This document shows positions 1 to 6,073 of a DNA stretch of 14,023 bases, piece by piece. The translations under genes and the position numbers were made by a program. The stretch comes from UBA1140 sp964409295 (GTDB taxonomy: Bacteria > Campylobacterota > Campylobacteria > Campylobacterales > Sulfurovaceae), in contig CAYPCV010000002.1 in NCBI GenBank assembly GCA_964409295.1, positions 1 to 14,023 on the forward strand, given 5' to 3'. Numbering within the stretch: position 1 is the stretch's first letter; the number at the start of each line of letters is the position of its first letter. Below the pieces are notes generated by a model. The model saw nothing but the letters and a program-made list of their open reading frames with translations, did no database searches and had not been told where the DNA came from.

Positions 1-1062
1 CGTGTTGTGGCTCTAAATCTTTTAAAAGAGGGAAAACATACCATTACTCTCTTTGATAGAGACAGTAAAGAGGGCATAAATTCAGCAGGATTTACAGCAG
101 CAGGAATGTTAGCTCCTTTTGCTGAACTTGAAACGGCTGAATCTATTATTTTTGATTATGGGAAACGCTCTATTGAACTGTGGAAACCACTACTCAAAGA
201 GGTTGGTGTCTATGATGGATTTGAGCAAAAAGGGACAATCATCACAGCCCACCCACAAGATGTGGGAGAGTTAGAACACTTTATAGGAACACTTCAAAGC
301 AAAATTGAAGAGGCAAAAGATATAGAGATGCTCAACTCTGCACAACTTGCCCAAATAGAACCAGAACTTGGACAACATGCTAAATCATTTTTTCTTAAAG
401 ATGAAGGACAAGTAGACTCTCAACGATTTATCGCTTTTTCAAGTAACTATTTTGATATGCGACCCGAAATAACTTGGCGAGAATTTACAGAAGTTAAAAC
501 CATAGAAGCTAAAAGAGTACATTTAGAAGATTCTATAGAAGAGTTTGATTGGGTTTTTGATACTCGTGGATTGGGTGCAAAAGAGCATTTTCCTGATTTG
601 CGTGGTGTTCGTGGCGAAGTGATTTGGGTAGAGTCAAAAGAGATTGATATAAAACGCCCTACCCGTCTGCTTCATCCTAGATATAAAATCTATATTGTTC
701 CTCGTGGTAATGGCTGTGAAGGGATTGATTTAGAGTACTGTAAAGAGTGTAAAATTTCACAAACCCCTAATTCTAAACGATATATAATTGGAGCAAGCGA
801 AATAGAGAGTGAAGATATGTCTCCTATTTCTGTTCGTTCTAATTTAGAGCTTCTTTCAGCTCTCTATACAGTTCATCCTCAATTTGGAGAGGCTCGTGTA
901 GTTAATACCGAAACCAACTGTAGACCTGCATTTAAAGATAATCTACCTCGCATTGAAAATGAAGATGGATTAACTCGAATCAATGGACTCTATCGGCATG
1001 GGTATCTTCTTGCTCCTGCTGTGGTAGAACAAGCACTAAATGATGGTGTTTGGAATCAATAA
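1..1062 (+). CDS. thiO: Glycine oxidase ThiO (FAD-dependent), 5'-truncated by window edge
   Basis: Flavoenzyme that oxidises glycine with O2 to iminoacetate, the glycine-derived input for thiazole synthesis by ThiG. The reading frame is open from base 1, so the start codon and the N-terminal FAD-binding glycine motif lie upstream; the GTG at position 7 is an internal Val. Numbering from that GTG, the family marks are AAGMLAPFAE (31-40, near the flavin), RGLGA with LRGVRGE (187-204), IGASEIESED (261-270) and a C-terminal YRHGYLLAPA that closes the FAD site. One oddity is a 21-residue insertion with three cysteines (237-257) between PRGNG and RYIIGA, where the two halves would otherwise join cleanly. 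It is followed by thiS 49 nt downstream, so co-transcription is likely. ThiO is favoured over another DAO-family oxidase because of the thiS-thiG context and because no thiH is seen nearby. Confidence 0.85.
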   Translation, partial: RVVALNLLKEGKHTITLFDRDSKEGINSAGFTAAGMLAPFAELETAESIIFDYGKRSIELWKPLLKEVGVYDGFEQKGTIITAHPQDVGELEHFIGTLQSKIEEAKDIEMLNSAQLAQIEPELGQHAKSFFLKDEGQVDSQRFIAFSSNYFDMRPEITWREFTEVKTIEAKRVHLEDSIEEFDWVFDTRGLGAKEHFPDLRGVRGEVIWVESKEIDIKRPTRLLHPRYKIYIVPRGNGCEGIDLEYCKECKISQTPNSKRYIIGASEIESEDMSPISVRSNLELLSALYTVHPQFGEARVVNTETNCRPAFKDNLPRIENEDGLTRINGLYRHGYLLAPAVVEQALNDGVWNQ

Positions 1063-1071
1063 ATCATGCTA

Positions 1072-1086
1072 TTCGATAAAATCGAA
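1072..1086 (+). repeat. Short perfect hairpin TTCGAT-AAA-ATCGAA after thiO
   Basis: A 6-bp perfect inverted repeat (1072-1077 with 1081-1086) with an AAA loop lies between thiO and thiS. No T-run follows, so it is not a convincing terminator. Nearly the same core recurs after thiG at 2118-2132. It may stabilise or process the thiO-thiS-thiG transcript, or be a small repeat; its function is unproven. Confidence 0.5.
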
Positions 1087-1111
1087 CATTATATTTAAAG
1101 AGGAGAGTTAA

Positions 1112-1315
1112 ATGATAAAAGTTTCCGTAAATGGCGAGATAAAAGAGATAAGAGAGAATTTAAATATTCATGAGTTAATAACAGAGCTAAACTATACTCA
1201 AAAAGGGTTTGCTGTAGCTGTTAACACAACGTTTGTCTCAATCAAAAAGTATGAAGAGACCATTATAAATGATGGCGATACCATTGATATATTAGCACCT
1301 GTACAAGGAGGATAA
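1112..1315 (+). CDS. thiS: Sulfur carrier protein ThiS
   Basis: A 67-residue ubiquitin-fold sulfur carrier. Its C-terminal Gly-Gly is adenylated and converted to a thiocarboxylate that delivers sulfur to ThiG for the thiazole ring. The protein opens with IKVSVNGE, continues through a beta-grasp pattern (FAVAVNTTFV, then NDGDTIDILAPVQGG) and ends exactly at the diagnostic GG. Length is normal for the family. The ATG is well set by a purine-rich Shine-Dalgarno (AAAGAGGAG, 1098-1106) just upstream. The stop codon is one base before the thiG start, so the two are tightly coupled. The activating enzyme ThiF is not in this window and must be encoded elsewhere. MoaD has the same fold, but adjacency to thiG makes ThiS the clear choice. 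Confidence 0.95.
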   Translation: MIKVSVNGEIKEIRENLNIHELITELNYTQKGFAVAVNTTFVSIKKYEETIINDGDTIDILAPVQGG

Positions 1316-1316
1316 G

Positions 1317-2111
1317 ATGAATAACGATACATGGGAAATAGGTGGAAAAACATTAACTTCCAGACTCTTAATAGGTTCTGCACTCTACCCTAGCCCTGCC
1401 AATATGGAAGAGGCAATTAAAGAGAGCCAAGCACAAATTGTAACGGTTGCTCTTCGCCGACAATCAGCAGGAGAAACTGGAGAAAATAACTTTTGGAACA
1501 TTATAAAAGAGTTAAATATTCATGTACTTCCCAATACAGCTGGTTGTCACTCGGCAAAAGAGGCAATAACTACAGCACACATGGCACGAGAGGTTTTTGA
1601 TACCAACTGGATAAAACTAGAGGTTATTGGCGACCAATACAATTTGCAACCTGACCCCTTTGAGACGGTAAAGTCTGCTGAAATTTTAATCAAAGAGGGA
1701 TTTGAAGTTTTCCCATATACTACAGATGATTTGGTTGTGGCAAAAAGATTGGCAGATGTTGGCTGTAAAATCATTATGCCTTGGGGGTCAATGATTGGTT
1801 CAGGGAAAGGTCTAATGAACCCTGATAATCTTCTAGCTATCAGAAAACAGTTTCCCGATTTACAATTAATTGTTGATGCAGGAATTGGTAAACCCTCACA
1901 TGCTACAGAAGCCATGGAATTGGGCTATGACGGTATATTGTTAAATTCTGCTATTGCTTTAGCTCAAGACCCAATTTTAATGGCAAAAGCCTTTAAAAAT
2001 GCCGTAGAAGCTGGACATTTGGGGTACAAAGCAGGTACAATGCAAAAACGGGAATTTGCCTCTCCTTCTACTCCTACAGTAGGAACTCCTTTTTGGCATC
2101 AATTTAGTTAA
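1317..2111 (+). CDS. thiG: Thiazole synthase ThiG
   Basis: A (beta/alpha)8-barrel enzyme that condenses 1-deoxy-D-xylulose 5-phosphate, iminoacetate (from ThiO) and ThiS thiocarboxylate into the thiazole phosphate moiety of thiamine, in the cytoplasm. At 264 residues it is full length. Visible family motifs are TSRLLIGSALYPS (14-26), VALRRQ (44-49), LPNTAGC (71-77), WIKLEVIGD (98-106) in which K100 is the expected Schiff-base lysine, MPWGSMIGSGKG (154-165), VDAGIGKPSHA (186-196) and GILLNSAIA (206-214). The Shine-Dalgarno AAGGAGG (1305-1311) lies inside the end of thiS, giving a coupled thiS-thiG pair. DXP is also the starting substrate of the MEP pathway that uses the ispDF gene just downstream. 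A hairpin begins on the last base of the stop codon. Confidence 0.96.
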   Translation: MNNDTWEIGGKTLTSRLLIGSALYPSPANMEEAIKESQAQIVTVALRRQSAGETGENNFWNIIKELNIHVLPNTAGCHSAKEAITTAHMAREVFDTNWIKLEVIGDQYNLQPDPFETVKSAEILIKEGFEVFPYTTDDLVVAKRLADVGCKIIMPWGSMIGSGKGLMNPDNLLAIRKQFPDLQLIVDAGIGKPSHATEAMELGYDGILLNSAIALAQDPILMAKAFKNAVEAGHLGYKAGTMQKREFASPSTPTVGTPFWHQFS

Positions 2112-2137
2112 TAAAGTTCAATAAAATTGAACTTTAT
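2111..2137 (+). terminator. Hairpin at the end of thiG (weak terminator candidate)
   Basis: A perfect 12-bp inverted repeat (ATAAAGTTCAAT at 2111-2122 with ATTGAACTTTAT at 2126-2137) has an AAA loop and starts on the last base of the thiG stop codon. The stem is AT-rich and is followed by CTAGCAAAAATG, not a T-run. Intrinsic termination would therefore be weak, and a 3'-end stabilising hairpin is as likely. Its core resembles the hairpin after thiO. Confidence 0.5.
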
Positions 2138-2183
2138 CTAGCAAAAATGTGAACTTATTTTTCATTAAGAACTAATTAGAATC

Positions 2184-2258
2184 ATTTTTTTATAAAAAAT
2201 TGTTACAAATCCTCTCAATAAAGTGTTACTAAAGGTTACCCATGTATAATATGGTTAC
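2184..2258 (+). promoter_or_regulatory. Promoter region of ispDF with four GTTAC motifs
   Basis: A consensus -10 box TATAAT (2245-2250), preceded directly by TG, sits 30 bp before the ispDF start. There is no convincing -35, which is common for the housekeeping sigma factor of Campylobacterota. An AT-only near-palindrome (2184-2200) could act as an UP-like element. GTTAC occurs four times in the same orientation at 2202, 2225, 2235 and 2254, with start spacings of 23, 10 and 19, close to whole helical turns, and flanks the -10 box. This could be an operator for an unknown regulator; the -10 call is firmer than the operator call. The rest of the 169-bp gap holds only the thiG hairpin. Confidence 0.55.
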
Positions 2259-2280
2259 ACTTTGAAAAGAAGGGATTTCA

Positions 2281-3402
2281 TTGAACGATACTACATTAAT
2301 ACTGTTGGGTGCAGGTTCTGCCTCTCGTTTTTCTCTGCCTCCTAAAAAACAATGGCTTTGGATTGGACAAAAACCACTTTGGTTAAAAGTGGCAGATGAG
2401 TTTCAATCTATTAGTAACTTTGAACGTACCATTATCGTATCATCACAAGATGATATTACAAGTATGTCAAACTTTGCTGACTACTGTTTTGTCTTGGGTG
2501 GGAAAAGTAGACAGGAGTCACTTTTTAATGCACTACAACAGGTAAAAACACCTTATGTATTGGTTTCTGATATTGCGAGATGCTGTCTTGATAGGGAAAT
2601 GATTAAGCGTGTACTTTCAGCAAAAAATAACAGAACATGTGTAGTTCCTACACTTAAAGTGGTCGATACCCTCTATTTTGAGAATACTCCTATAGATAGA
2701 GAAGATACAAAAATTATCCAAACCCCTCAAATCTCTTGTACAAATACTTTAAAAGAAGCATTATCAAGAGATATTGAATTTACCGATGACAGTTCAGCAG
2801 TGGCATCAATGGGTGGAAAAGTTGTTTTTGTAGAGGGTTCGGTTAAAGCTCATAAACTTACAACTGTTGAAGATTTATCTAAACTCTCTTGCTTAGAAAA
2901 ACCTTCAAATCGAGCTTTAACTGGATTTGGTATCGACATACACCCTTTTGAAGAGGGAAAACAGATGGTACTTTGTGGAGTAGAAATTGATTCGTCTTTT
3001 GGCTTTAAAGCTCATAGTGATGGAGATGTTGCTATTCATGCTCTTATAGATGCCCTACTCGGTGCAGGAGGTCTTGGGGATATTGGGGAATTTTATCCAG
3101 ATACTTCTGATGAGTATAAAGGTGCAGACTCTAAAGAGCTTTTAACAGATACTGTCAACAGATTAACAGACCTTGGTTATGTCATAGGCAATGTTGATTT
3201 AGCCATTATTGCACAGACACCAAGACTATTATCTTATAAAAAGAAGATGCGATTCAAATTGGCATCTCTACTAAACATAACCCCCAACCTTGTCAATATT
3301 AAAGCCACTACAGCTGAAAAACTGGGCTGGATTGGACGAAAAGAAGGCGTAGCTGTTCAAGCAGTTGCCACACTATACTACTACGATTGGACAAAACAAT
3401 GA
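2281..3402 (+). CDS. ispDF: Bifunctional IspD/IspF (MEP pathway fusion enzyme)
   Basis: A fusion of 2-C-methyl-D-erythritol 4-phosphate cytidylyltransferase (IspD, about residues 1-205) and MECDP synthase (IspF, about 212-373), typical of Campylobacterota. In IspD the nucleotide-binding loop LLGAGSASRFSLPPKKQ (8-24) keeps Arg16 and the Lys pair. Further marks are SDIAR (96-100), QTPQIS (147-152) and FTDDSSAVASMGG (167-179). In IspF the metal site is D219-I-H221 plus H253, inside HSDGDVAIHALIDALLGAGG (245-264), followed by LGDIGEFYPDT (265-275) and KATTAEKLGWIGRKEG (341-356). The start is TTG: an in-frame stop at 2263 excludes anything further upstream, and a Shine-Dalgarno AGAAGGGA (2268-2275) is well placed. 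Its stop overlaps the next gene's ATG by 4 nt, indicating translational coupling to the regulator. Confidence 0.96.
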   Translation: MNDTTLILLGAGSASRFSLPPKKQWLWIGQKPLWLKVADEFQSISNFERTIIVSSQDDITSMSNFADYCFVLGGKSRQESLFNALQQVKTPYVLVSDIARCCLDREMIKRVLSAKNNRTCVVPTLKVVDTLYFENTPIDREDTKIIQTPQISCTNTLKEALSRDIEFTDDSSAVASMGGKVVFVEGSVKAHKLTTVEDLSKLSCLEKPSNRALTGFGIDIHPFEEGKQMVLCGVEIDSSFGFKAHSDGDVAIHALIDALLGAGGLGDIGEFYPDTSDEYKGADSKELLTDTVNRLTDLGYVIGNVDLAIIAQTPRLLSYKKKMRFKLASLLNITPNLVNIKATTAEKLGWIGRKEGVAVQAVATLYYYDWTKQ

Positions 3403-4283
3403 AAATAACCATAATTGAAAATGAGCTCTATCTGGCTCAGAGCATATCCAGTAAGCTCAGCCTTGCAGGTTATGAAACTGAAGTTTACTCTTCTATTAAG
3501 GAAGCTATTGCAACCAGTACAGGAGATGCATACTTACTTTCAACCAATCTTCCTGGACAAAACTTTAACTCTTTGATTACAAAGTATAAAGAGAAAATTA
3601 TTATATTAATGGTCTCTTATATTAATAATGATACGGTTGCTGCTCCTTTGAAACTTGGTGCAAATGATTATATTGTAAAACCATTTATGATAGAAGAGTT
3701 AAAGAGGAAGATTGAACACTATAAAGAGTATCAAACTTTAAAAAAATATAAAAATCTCTACAAAGAGTACAACGAATATCTACTACAAGATATAAAAACA
3801 GAGGATGATATAGACAAAATCTCCACACCTCTTATTGTTTTAACAAATTATGTAAAGCTTATTGATAAACTCGCCTTTGAATATGCTAAACTTAAAGATA
3901 GAGTTTTAATTTTTGTTCCCTTAAGTTCTAAAGAGTGGAAATCAAAACTAGAAAATGCTAATAAAAAGCATATTCTATACATCTCCGATTTACAAACTTT
4001 GAAAAAAGCTGATAGGGAACACCTGTTTACACTGATAGAGGATCGTGAATTTATTATCTCCACTACTTCTGAAATTGAAACACCGTATAAGACTATTGAA
4101 ATTAATACCGATAATAAACTTTATGACCAAAATGAGATTTTGACCATTGATGATTATGTTAAATTTATTGTTAATAATTTCCAATACCAATACCCTGATA
4201 CAGAACTCTCTAAAAAACTAGGAATCTCTAGAAAAAGTCTATGGGAAAAAAGGAAAAAATATGGCATCTTCAAGAAAAAATAA
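3399..4283 (+). CDS. HP1021/CemR-like atypical orphan response regulator
   Basis: A 294-residue DNA-binding regulator with a receiver domain (1-120), a middle region (about 125-240) and a C-terminal Fis-type helix-turn-helix (about 250-292; recognition part LGISRKSLWEKRKKYGI). Position next to ispDF and the overall layout match the HP1021 / Cj1608 (CemR) family, known for phosphorylation-independent control of metabolism and replication genes. The receiver is degenerate: Ser48 replaces the phospho-acceptor Asp (LLSTNLP), the acidic pair is E7-N8, while K94 (IVKPF) is kept. There is no cysteine in the protein. The middle region looks like a shrunken NtrC AAA+ domain without P-loop (see findings). 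I chose the ATG at 3399, which overlaps the ispDF stop by 4 nt; an in-frame TTG at 3387 would add four residues but looks unnecessary. It overlaps the next gene by 23 nt. No histidine kinase gene is nearby. Confidence 0.85.
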   Translation: MKITIIENELYLAQSISSKLSLAGYETEVYSSIKEAIATSTGDAYLLSTNLPGQNFNSLITKYKEKIIILMVSYINNDTVAAPLKLGANDYIVKPFMIEELKRKIEHYKEYQTLKKYKNLYKEYNEYLLQDIKTEDDIDKISTPLIVLTNYVKLIDKLAFEYAKLKDRVLIFVPLSSKEWKSKLENANKKHILYISDLQTLKKADREHLFTLIEDREFIISTTSEIETPYKTIEINTDNKLYDQNEILTIDDYVKFIVNNFQYQYPDTELSKKLGISRKSLWEKRKKYGIFKKK

Positions 4284-5451
4284 ACAGCTCTACATAGATG
4301 CAGAGGCATTATCTACGCTGGCACTGGTACAAGAGGGATTAATATCTCCAGTGAGTAAATTAATGACAGAAGCTGAAGCTATTGAAGTAAGAGAAAGTAA
4401 AATGTATCAAGGTGTTCCTTTTCCTTTTCCTTTTCTTTTAACACCAAAAGGTAAAAAAAATGAAGCTTGTTTAAGTAGTTTAGAAAAGGGTGAAGTAGTT
4501 GACCTAATGCATGAAAAAAAGTATGTTGGGAGATTAACCGTTGATGAGACATTTATTGTTGAGACAGACGAACGTCTAAAATGTATTTATGGAACAGCTG
4601 ATAAGTCGCATCCTGGTGTCAAAAATACTATTAAACGAATTGGAAGAATAGCCGTTTCAGGTGACTATACAGTAGAGTATCCTCTTATATCTGGTACAAA
4701 ACGAATCGTTAAAGAGAAAATAGAAGAGCAAAATGCTAAAAAAATATCCTCTATGGTATTGTCAGCAAGTCCTCTAAATAGAGCCCATGAACGGATGATT
4801 CGTCAAGCAATTGACCATTCTGATTTGGTTGTACTCTTTTTATTAAAACCCTTTAACACAACGGGATTACGTTACGATATTCGTCATACAGCATTGATGA
4901 CCTTTATTGAAAATTTTCTACCACAAAACAAAGTTATTATTGTTCCTTTAGAGAACTCCTATATCTTTGCTGGATACAACGAGCTTATTTTAGATGCATT
5001 AGTGGCTAAAAATTATGGATGTACCCACTTGGTAGTAGGAAACAATCATGCAGGATTGGGTCTTTTTTATGATCAAGATAAATTAAACTCTGTTTTTGAT
5101 GCATCTAAAGATATTAAAATAGAGATTACAACAGCAGAGCAGTATGTCTATTGTAATAAATGTAGAACATTGGTTAGTACAAGTACTTGTCCTCATGGAC
5201 AGCACCACCATGTACACTACCATTCTCCATCTATTTTACAACTTATTCATGCAGGAATGATGCCACCATCCATATTGGTTAGACGAGAAGTATCGGCTAG
5301 TATTTTAAGTGCTTTATTTCCTGATAGATTTCAACAACTTCAAGAGATGTACGACTCTATTATGCCCAATGATGGATTAATAGAAGAACACAGCGAAGAA
5401 GATTTTTACATTAAGCTTATGGGACTCTACCAAACAAGTTCTTTAACTTAA
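4261..5451 (+). CDS. ATP-sulfurylase-like protein with degenerate active site
   Basis: A 396-residue protein with the architecture of ATP sulfurylase (sulfate adenylyltransferase): an N-terminal PUA-like domain (about 1-155, with GTADKSHPGV at 111-120) and a nucleotidyltransferase catalytic domain (about 160-390). Zinc-site residues are kept: C298-x2-C301, C310-P-H312, then a His-rich stretch. Key catalytic motifs are changed, however. The sulfate/ATP loop QTRNP-LHRAH reads LSASPLNRAH (167-176), losing the Gln, the Arg and the first His of HxxH. GRDHAG reads GNNHAG (260-265), losing Arg and Asp. RYDIRHTAL (204-212) and the helical C-terminus are retained. Start ATG 4261 lies inside the regulator gene, with AAAAAAGGA (4246-4253 region) as Shine-Dalgarno. 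I recall the same gene pair in C. jejuni (Cj1608-Cj1609), annotated as sulfate adenylyltransferase. Sulfate activation is doubtful here; the real substrate is unknown. Confidence 0.8.
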   Translation: MASSRKNKQLYIDAEALSTLALVQEGLISPVSKLMTEAEAIEVRESKMYQGVPFPFPFLLTPKGKKNEACLSSLEKGEVVDLMHEKKYVGRLTVDETFIVETDERLKCIYGTADKSHPGVKNTIKRIGRIAVSGDYTVEYPLISGTKRIVKEKIEEQNAKKISSMVLSASPLNRAHERMIRQAIDHSDLVVLFLLKPFNTTGLRYDIRHTALMTFIENFLPQNKVIIVPLENSYIFAGYNELILDALVAKNYGCTHLVVGNNHAGLGLFYDQDKLNSVFDASKDIKIEITTAEQYVYCNKCRTLVSTSTCPHGQHHHVHYHSPSILQLIHAGMMPPSILVRREVSASILSALFPDRFQQLQEMYDSIMPNDGLIEEHSEEDFYIKLMGLYQTSSLT

Positions 5452-5470
5452 GATTTTTTAAACTCGGAAT

Positions 5471-5510
5471 CGGAAGGCTCTGCCTCCGTTATTCGGGAGT
5501 AGACTCTCCG
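5471..5510 (+). repeat. GC-rich tandem double hairpin between the ATP-sulfurylase-like gene and pgpA
   Basis: Two imperfect hairpins lie side by side. The first pairs CGGAAGGC (5471-5478) with GCCTCCG (5482-5488), with one bulged A. The second pairs CGGGAG (5494-5499) with CTC-T-CCG (5504-5510), with one bulged T. The block is much richer in G+C than the AT-rich surroundings and is non-coding. It resembles REP/BIME-type extragenic palindromes with a CTCTGCCTCC core known from other genomes. It could attenuate read-through into pgpA. No T-run follows. Confidence 0.55.
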
Positions 5511-5544
5511 TTTCCATACATCACATTTATATAGGATATATTCT

Positions 5545-6036
5545 ATGACATTAAACAGACTTTTTATAACCTTTGGTGGCTCTGGATTAGCTCCAAAAGC
5601 TCCAGGAACAGTTGGTTCTTTTGTGGCTCTAATTGTGGGTGTTGCTCTTATACAAGTTATTCCACTACAAACACTCTTTATGTTAACACTTCTCATTACC
5701 ATTGTAGGTATCTTTGAAATTAATAAATACGAGAAATTAACTAACAGTCATGATGATAAATCCATTGTTATTGATGAAGTAGCAGGAATGTGGATTACCC
5801 TTATGTTTGCAATCGCCTCGGCTAGAACCATGCCTTATGAATATGCTTATGAGATTTCAATTATTCTCTCTTTTGGTGCATTTAGACTATTTGATATTTG
5901 GAAACCCTCTATTATTGGAACAATTGACCAAAAAGTAAAAGGTGGATTAGGCGTTATGGGCGACGATATTGTTGCAGGATTTGCAGGTGGAATGCTGACT
6001 GTTCTTCTCTTACAAGCGTTAAAATATATTTTATAA
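5545..6036 (+). CDS. pgpA: Phosphatidylglycerophosphatase A
   Basis: An integral inner-membrane phosphatase that dephosphorylates phosphatidylglycerol-phosphate to phosphatidylglycerol. The 163-residue length is standard. Family motifs are FGGSGLAPKAPGTVGS (10-25), IDEVAGMWITL (76-86), FRLFDIWKP (113-121) and LGVMGDDIVAG (135-145), with conserved acidic residues at D77, E78, D140 and D141. Hydrophobic segments at about 25-57, 82-92, 102-116 and 142-157 fit a membrane protein. The ATG at 5545 has an AGGA Shine-Dalgarno at 5532-5535. It follows the ATP-sulfurylase-like gene by 93 nt, with the double hairpin in between; I recall the order regulator/sulfurylase-like/pgpA also from C. jejuni. It may be read through from upstream or from an unseen promoter in the AT-rich stretch just before it. 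It converges with the GTPase gene on the opposite strand. Confidence 0.93.
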   Translation: MTLNRLFITFGGSGLAPKAPGTVGSFVALIVGVALIQVIPLQTLFMLTLLITIVGIFEINKYEKLTNSHDDKSIVIDEVAGMWITLMFAIASARTMPYEYAYEISIILSFGAFRLFDIWKPSIIGTIDQKVKGGLGVMGDDIVAGFAGGMLTVLLLQALKYIL

Positions 6037-6049
6037 AATAGAGCATCAT

Positions 6050-6073
6050 GTAGGGTCGATAAATCGCCCCTAC
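6050..6073. terminator. Convergent hairpin between pgpA and the GTPase gene
   Basis: An inverted repeat pairs GTAGGGTCGAT (6050-6060) with ATCGCCCCTAC (6063-6073), with one mismatch and a very small loop. It sits between two convergent genes and touches the first base of the minus-strand stop codon. On the plus strand it is followed by TATTTTAAAA, a poor T-run. It probably serves as a shared 3' end and may belong to a dispersed palindrome family. Confidence 0.55.

Noticed and set aside
7..9. GTG as start codon of the first gene
   Set aside because: The frame is open to base 1 and the protein would lack the N-terminal FAD-binding motif, so the gene is cut by the window edge.
1063..1111. TPP riboswitch before thiS
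   Set aside because: The 49-nt gap is too short and lacks the conserved Thi-box sequences; only a small hairpin is present.
1547..1915. Minus-strand open frame of 122 codons inside thiG
   Set aside because: It is a shadow of the well-supported thiG coding frame, without a ribosome binding site or recognisable domain.
3387..3389. TTG as start of the response regulator
   Set aside because: The ATG at 3399 gives the usual MKITIIE receiver start and a standard 4-nt overlap with ispDF.
4261..5451. Functional sulfate adenylyltransferase (sat) for sulfate assimilation or sulfur oxidation
   Set aside because: Essential Gln, Arg and His residues of QTRNP, HxxH and GRDHAG are replaced, so I give no gene symbol.
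5448..5702. Minus-strand open frame over the sat-like/pgpA gap
   Set aside because: It is antisense to the start of pgpA, runs through the GC-rich hairpins and shows no protein family features.
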